From assembly GCF_900111485.1 (NCBI RefSeq), contig NZ_FOIC01000027.1, positions 1-34,971 on the forward strand: 34,971 nucleotides of DNA, given 5' to 3'. Under the pieces are notes generated by a model. It was given only the letters and a program-made list of their open reading frames with translations, did no database searches and was not told the origin of the DNA. Below, piece after piece: positions 31,999-34,971 of the stretch. Made by a program: the position numbers and the translations under genes. Source of the stretch: Natrinema hispanicum. Its GTDB lineage: Archaea; Halobacteriota; Halobacteria; Halobacteriales; Natrialbaceae. Within the stretch, counting starts at the first letter, position 1, and every line of letters begins with the position of its first letter.

Positions 31999-33456
31999 CT
32001 ACTGCTTGTGGAACTCATTCAGTTGTGCGTTGACGACTGTCTGGAGGAGATTCTTTTGCTCAACGATCCTCTCTAACCGCGTGTCGTCGACGATCCGGTT
32101 CATTATCGCTTCCGGATCTCCCGTGAAAGTAAATTCCATGTACATTCCTCCTCCTCGTCCTCGACTCTTTCGCGATGTCGAAATCAATCCATAGGTAGAG
32201 AGTTCTTTGACGTATTTGACGTACGTTTCTCGCGTCATCTGGTCCGCATCGAGTTCATCAGTGACCCACTGATAGACTTTGAATCCAACCGGACTTGGGA
32301 CAGAACTCCCTATCTGTTTCGAGTAGCAGACGACAGCTGCGGTCGCGTACAGCGAGATTTTCTTTTGCGTGGTAAGTCCCTCCACGAGTTTCAGTGAGCG
32401 ATCTTTGTCAATCTCCTCTTGCGACTCACGAACGTGGTCCTCTGTGACTATCTCGTCTCCACGCTCATCAGCAAGGTCACCAGCACCTCGGAAGAGGTCG
32501 ATAGCCTTTCGTGCGTCACCGTGGCTTTGCGCTGCGAACGCTGCCACAAGCGGAATCACGTCATCCTCGAGGGCGTCTTGTCGGAAGGCGTCACGACGAT
32601 TTTCGAGGATTTCACGCAACTGGTTCGCATCGTAGTCAGGAAAGTAGATGTCTCGTGGGTTGAACGAACTCTCGGCCCGTCCGTCGATGTCCTCCATGAA
32701 CTTCGGGTCATTCGTCAATGCTGCGACCGAGACACGCCCTTCAATTTCGTTCGTATTACTCGCGCGCGACAGCTGATACAGTAGCTTCGAATAGGCGGGT
32801 TCTTCGTTTGCTCGGCGGCCGACAAGCAGGTCGATCTCGTCGAGGATAAAGATGACTGAGTCGTAGTATTCGTTGATGAGTTCGTACAGCCGTCTGTACT
32901 TGCGCTTCGTGGAGACACCCGTTTCAGGAACGCCGATGTCGACATCGACATCTTTCGCGACGGTCTGGACGAGTTCATAGACCGCTTGGTCCAGAGTATT
33001 AATCGGCTGGCAGTTGATATCGACGACTCCAAACCGTTCTCCCTTCGACTTACAGAGTTCGATGATCTGTTTTGTGACTGCCCCGATGATGAGTGATTTC
33101 CCCGTCCCGGCGGGCCCGTACAGTAGCATGTTCGGAGGGCGATTTCCTTGGAGGGTCGGCTTCAGAAACGAAACGACCGATTCGAGCTGATCGTCACGAC
33201 CAACTATCCGTTCTTCGTCGATTATCGTGTCTGGCTCAACGAGATCTCGATTGACGAAAACCGATGATTCCCCCTCATCGTCGAGCATTTCCCGAATCGA
33301 TCGCTGGGTACTATCTTTAGTAGATGCGTTCCTTTCGGATGCACCCTCGTCTGTGGACGCCCCACCAGACGTGTTTGTTTGCCCACCGCCATCTTCTGAC
33401 CGAGTTCCACCATCGAGAGTAGATTGATTCGCACCATCCTGATTACTACCGACCAT
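31999..33456 (-). CDS. orc: Orc1/Cdc6 replication initiator
   Basis: A protein of about 485 aa starting at ATG 33456 (MVGSNQDGANQ); the ATG at 33498 is upstream of a TATA-like ttttta (about 33480), which would give a leaderless start near 33456. After a disordered Gly/Ser/Thr/Asp-rich N-terminus (about 60 residues) comes the AAA+ domain: Walker A LLYGPAGTGKS near 115, Walker B FILDEIDLL near 205, sensor 1 AALTNDP, sensor 2 region HGDARKAIDLFRGAG. A C-terminal winged helix (about 380-470, with RETYVKYVKELSTYGLIS) follows and binds the origin boxes. Boxes lie on both sides of the gene, so this is probably the initiator of the replicon. Confidence 0.95.
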   Translation of the reverse strand: MVGSNQDGANQSTLDGGTRSEDGGGQTNTSGGASTDEGASERNASTKDSTQRSIREMLDDEGESSVFVNRDLVEPDTIIDEERIVGRDDQLESVVSFLKPTLQGNRPPNMLLYGPAGTGKSLIIGAVTKQIIELCKSKGERFGVVDINCQPINTLDQAVYELVQTVAKDVDVDIGVPETGVSTKRKYRRLYELINEYYDSVIFILDEIDLLVGRRANEEPAYSKLLYQLSRASNTNEIEGRVSVAALTNDPKFMEDIDGRAESSFNPRDIYFPDYDANQLREILENRRDAFRQDALEDDVIPLVAAFAAQSHGDARKAIDLFRGAGDLADERGDEIVTEDHVRESQEEIDKDRSLKLVEGLTTQKKISLYATAAVVCYSKQIGSSVPSPVGFKVYQWVTDELDADQMTRETYVKYVKELSTYGLISTSRKSRGRGGGMYMEFTFTGDPEAIMNRIVDDTRLERIVEQKNLLQTVVNAQLNEFHKQ

Positions 33457-33981
33457 ATACTTGCTGCTCAATCCAGCACTAAAAAGATTTACCCCCATCG
33501 ATGTTTATCCGGAGGATATAGAGTGTATAACGCGAGTATTCGCCTGTTTCAAGTCACAGGTGAGTAGACCTCTACCGAAGTATATCCGTCCGGAGGCCCC
33601 CCGTCGTCGATGTGTAAATCGAGCCCCCTCGATTTTCTATGAATCTGTACATTATGGTTCTGTCACTATGCTCTCCACTCCCCGCCATCGATGTGTAAGC
33701 CATGCGTCTGACACCCCGTCTTCGAAGTGTAAATATCATCCCACACCCCCCACCATCGATGTGAAAAACGGCTCTTTCTGACATTCTCTGTGATGCTTCC
33801 TGCTGATTTTTGATTCGTACACGGGAGCTAAGCCTGACTTCCAAGCTTACTACTCGAAAGCGGGGGAGGAATGTTAATATTCTTCTCAAACTACTCGTCC
33901 AGTCTGACGGGTCCTTTATATCGTGATTGTCTGGTATTCTGAGGTTCGATCAGTGGACGCCGGCTACCCTGCGCTGGGCGC
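33457..33981. repeat. Origin region upstream of orc1: five ORB-like boxes
   Basis: Boxes of the same type, all with the C-run first: 33488-33510 (cccccatcgatgtttat, weaker), 33595-33620 (ccccccgtcgtcgatgtgta), 33671-33700 (ccccgccatcgatgtgtaag), 33705-33735 (ccccgtcttcgaagtgtaaa) and 33740-33769 (ccccccaccatcgatgtgaa). The first overlaps the orc1 promoter, so Orc1 may autoregulate. The AT-rich piece 33620-33660 could be the unwinding element. From 33790 to 33981 nothing is recognised. Confidence 0.8.
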
Positions 33982-34212
33982 GACGACGACGAGCTCGTCA
34001 CATTCGTGAACGAGGTCCTGGTTGATCTTGAGAAGCGGTGCGGGGTGACCACACTGAGCGATGACCGTTTCCAAGAGCTGACGAACCGATACTACCGGGG
34101 ATTCGAAATCCGTTAGGAACTCGACGAACTAGCGAATGACCTCATCCTCGAAGTCACGGAGATCAGGATCGAGTCACGCAGCTTAAGAGTTCAGTCCGGT
34201 ATCACCGCCTGA
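33982..34212 (+). pseudogene. Helical protein with internal stop
   Basis: The frame DDDELVTFVNEVLVDLEKRC continues to RFQELTNRYYRGFEIR, then TAG at 34114-34116, then ELDELANDLILEVTEIRIES to TGA at 34210. Both sides of the stop have consistent acidic helical composition, so a single gene was interrupted. Its beginning is also missing: upstream codons lose protein character before 33976. Family unknown. Confidence 0.6.
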
Positions 34213-34402
34213 GTACCTCAACTCCGGAGTGTTTTCCAACTGGGCCGGCAACTGCCTTCGCACACTCGAGTTCACGGATCTCTCGCTGAGCCTGTCGTTC
34301 GAGCAGTTCGTCCCGCCGACACCGTTCACGAGCGACATCGTCGACACCGTCCTCGTCATCAATCGTGAAACGCTTACCACGGTGATCGATTTGCTCGAGC
34401 AT
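34202..34402 (-). CDS. Small charged protein, downstream partner of the Cys-rich gene
   Basis: A 66-aa protein starting MLEQIDHRGKRFTIDDEDGV, with a helical Arg/Glu-rich middle (RDELLERQAQREIRELE). Its ATG overlaps the stop of the preceding gene (TGATG), so the two form an operon. The last 20 residues have poorer composition and overlap the broken gene on the other strand, so the original 3' end may have been replaced. Family unknown. Confidence 0.55.
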   Translation of the reverse strand: MLEQIDHRGKRFTIDDEDGVDDVARERCRRDELLERQAQREIRELECAKAVAGPVGKHSGVEVLRR

Positions 34403-34566
34403 CAGTACCTATCCTCGGCTTCATCCACTGCGGCATCTCGAGCGTCTGCTTGGAGGTGCTCGTAGCGGACCTCACAGCTGTCCGAACAGAATCGACCAGC
34501 ATATCCTGCACGATCGCGAGCAGACTCCGAACACGTCGGCATCCGACACTCATCACGGTCAGTCAT
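34402..34566 (-). CDS. Small zinc-finger-like protein
   Basis: A 54-aa protein starting MTDRDECRMPTCSESARDRA with four Cys arranged C-x4-C ... C-x3-C (ECRMPTC and FCSDSC), the layout of a small treble-clef or zinc-ribbon finger, followed by an Ala/Glu/Asp helix (YEHLQADARDAAVDEAEDRY). Such mini-proteins are common on haloarchaeal mobile elements and probably bind nucleic acid or protein. The stop overlaps the ATG of the next gene. Confidence 0.65.
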   Translation of the reverse strand: MTDRDECRMPTCSESARDRAGYAGRFCSDSCEVRYEHLQADARDAAVDEAEDRY

Positions 34567-34656
34567 CTGGCGATCCCTCGTTTCAGGAGCTGAGTCGTTT
34601 CAGTGGCTGTCGACGTGATTTCTGTCTCTCTTTGTCTCATGGGCATGCGTCTTTAG

Positions 34657-34971
34657 CTAAGCCTCACCCCTCGGTTGTGTAGCGGTTGCGAGCGTCTCCT
34701 GTAGTATCGGTCGTTGGTCGTGGATTTTCTGTGCATCTTCGATAAGACGCTCCAACAGCGGTGGTGGCGAGTAGCCGAGGAAGTCACCCAGATCGTCGAG
34801 GATGAGCTGGGCGTGCGACCGGAAGGTCGCCGCCCAGCGCCCTGGTGGAAACACAGCGTCGTCATCGGCGCACTCTGTCACCAGTGCCAGCAACTCACGG
34901 CTTACTAACAGCGACAACAGCGCCGCATACACCAGAATCTTCACGATGTGCTCTTTCGTTGTATCGAACTC
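34657..34971 (-). CDS. C-terminal part of an IS4-type (ISH8-like) transposase, partial
   Basis: The open frame enters from the right edge (EFDTTKEHIVKILVYAALLS) and ends at TAG 34657. The visible part covers the last 104 residues: the region after the catalytic Glu with a hydrophobic helix (VYAALLSLLVSRELLALV) and a tail of helices (RSHAQLILDDLGDFLGYS, LLERLIEDAQKIHDQRP). The pattern FDTTKEHIVKIL...SLLVSR is that of haloarchaeal ISH8-type IS4 transposases. The element end should lie soon after, perhaps around catgggcatg (34638-34647). It contains a 14-bp stem-loop at 34806-34838. Confidence 0.75.
   Translation of the reverse strand, partial: EFDTTKEHIVKILVYAALLSLLVSRELLALVTECADDDAVFPPGRWAATFRSHAQLILDDLGDFLGYSPPPLLERLIEDAQKIHDQRPILQETLATATQPRGEA
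34806..34838 (-). repeat. Stem-loop in the terminal transposase fragment
   Basis: The arms 34806-34820 and 34825-34838 pair over 14 bp with one bulged base (34814) around the loop ggaa. It is of the same kind as the stem-loops in the IS630-type and IS4-type transposase genes, but in a third, different transposase. Confidence 0.9.

Noticed and set aside
31418-33769. CRISPR-like array formed by recurring catcgatgtgtaaa units
   Set aside because: Spacing is irregular, orientation mixed, there are no uniform spacers and no cas genes; placement around orc1 fits origin boxes.
33572-33889. A 105-codon minus frame upstream of orc1
   Set aside because: It runs through four origin boxes, and its composition (Arg, Met, Gly) reflects those repeats rather than a protein.

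Overview
The window looks like part of a haloarchaeal megaplasmid or other large extrachromosomal replicon. The evidence is acidic proteins, GC-rich coding DNA, leaderless or short-leader promoters with archaeal TATA boxes, twin-arginine (Tat) signal peptides on nearly all exported proteins, a TFB paralogue, HalOD1 proteins and an Orc1/Cdc6 initiator. The species cannot be fixed from the sequence alone.

Layout. (1) 1-9301, minus strand: a tightly packed conjugation or type IV secretion operon. In transcription order it holds a 75-aa small protein, a VirB2/TrbC-like pilin candidate, a 586-aa exported protein with a C-terminal anchor, a Tat lipoprotein, a VirB6/TrbL-like membrane protein, a VirB4-like ATPase, a 382-aa protein resembling the N-terminal half of a coupling protein, and the start of a following gene that is probably the coupling ATPase. 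(2) 9.4-15.6 kb: small accessory genes (two HalOD1 proteins, a winged helix, small membrane proteins, a lipoprotein), decayed fragments, a terminal-inverted-repeat element carrying a membrane-protein gene, and a coiled-coil protein. (3) 15.6-17.2 kb: a YjdF/DUF2238-like membrane protein and a TFB. (4) 17.5-25.1 kb: AT-rich cargo. It has four Tat-exported proteins or lipoproteins, a halolysin-type protease next to a Tat-exported protein of unknown function, broken genes and an IS630-type element whose transposase is split by a -1 frameshift. (5) 25.3-28.9 kb: an IS5 remnant, a tyrosine recombinase and a full-length IS4-type transposase. (6) 29.3-34 kb: the replication and segregation module. 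It has parA and a small partner with a phased hexamer array just downstream, a truncated homing-endonuclease-repeat gene, and orc1/cdc6 with G-rich origin boxes on both sides. (7) 34-34.97 kb: broken and small genes and the 3' end of another IS4-type transposase.

The most unexpected signal is a set of perfect or near-perfect stem-loops (9-16 bp arms, short loops) inside the transposase genes. There are at least six in the IS630-type element, about twelve in and around the IS4-type element and one in the 315 bp visible of the terminal transposase. I did not see arms of this length in the stretches of VirB4 and integrase genes that I compared by eye. One of these stem-loops contains the start codon of the IS4-type transposase. 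I know of no named class that describes this.

Other points of note: the TIR-bounded passenger element at 10992-11610; the CG-every-6-bp array after the parA operon, which shares a 9-bp motif with the parA operator; origin boxes flanking orc1; and the protease, exported protein and lipoprotein cluster, which could be a halocin-like or other secreted system (inference).
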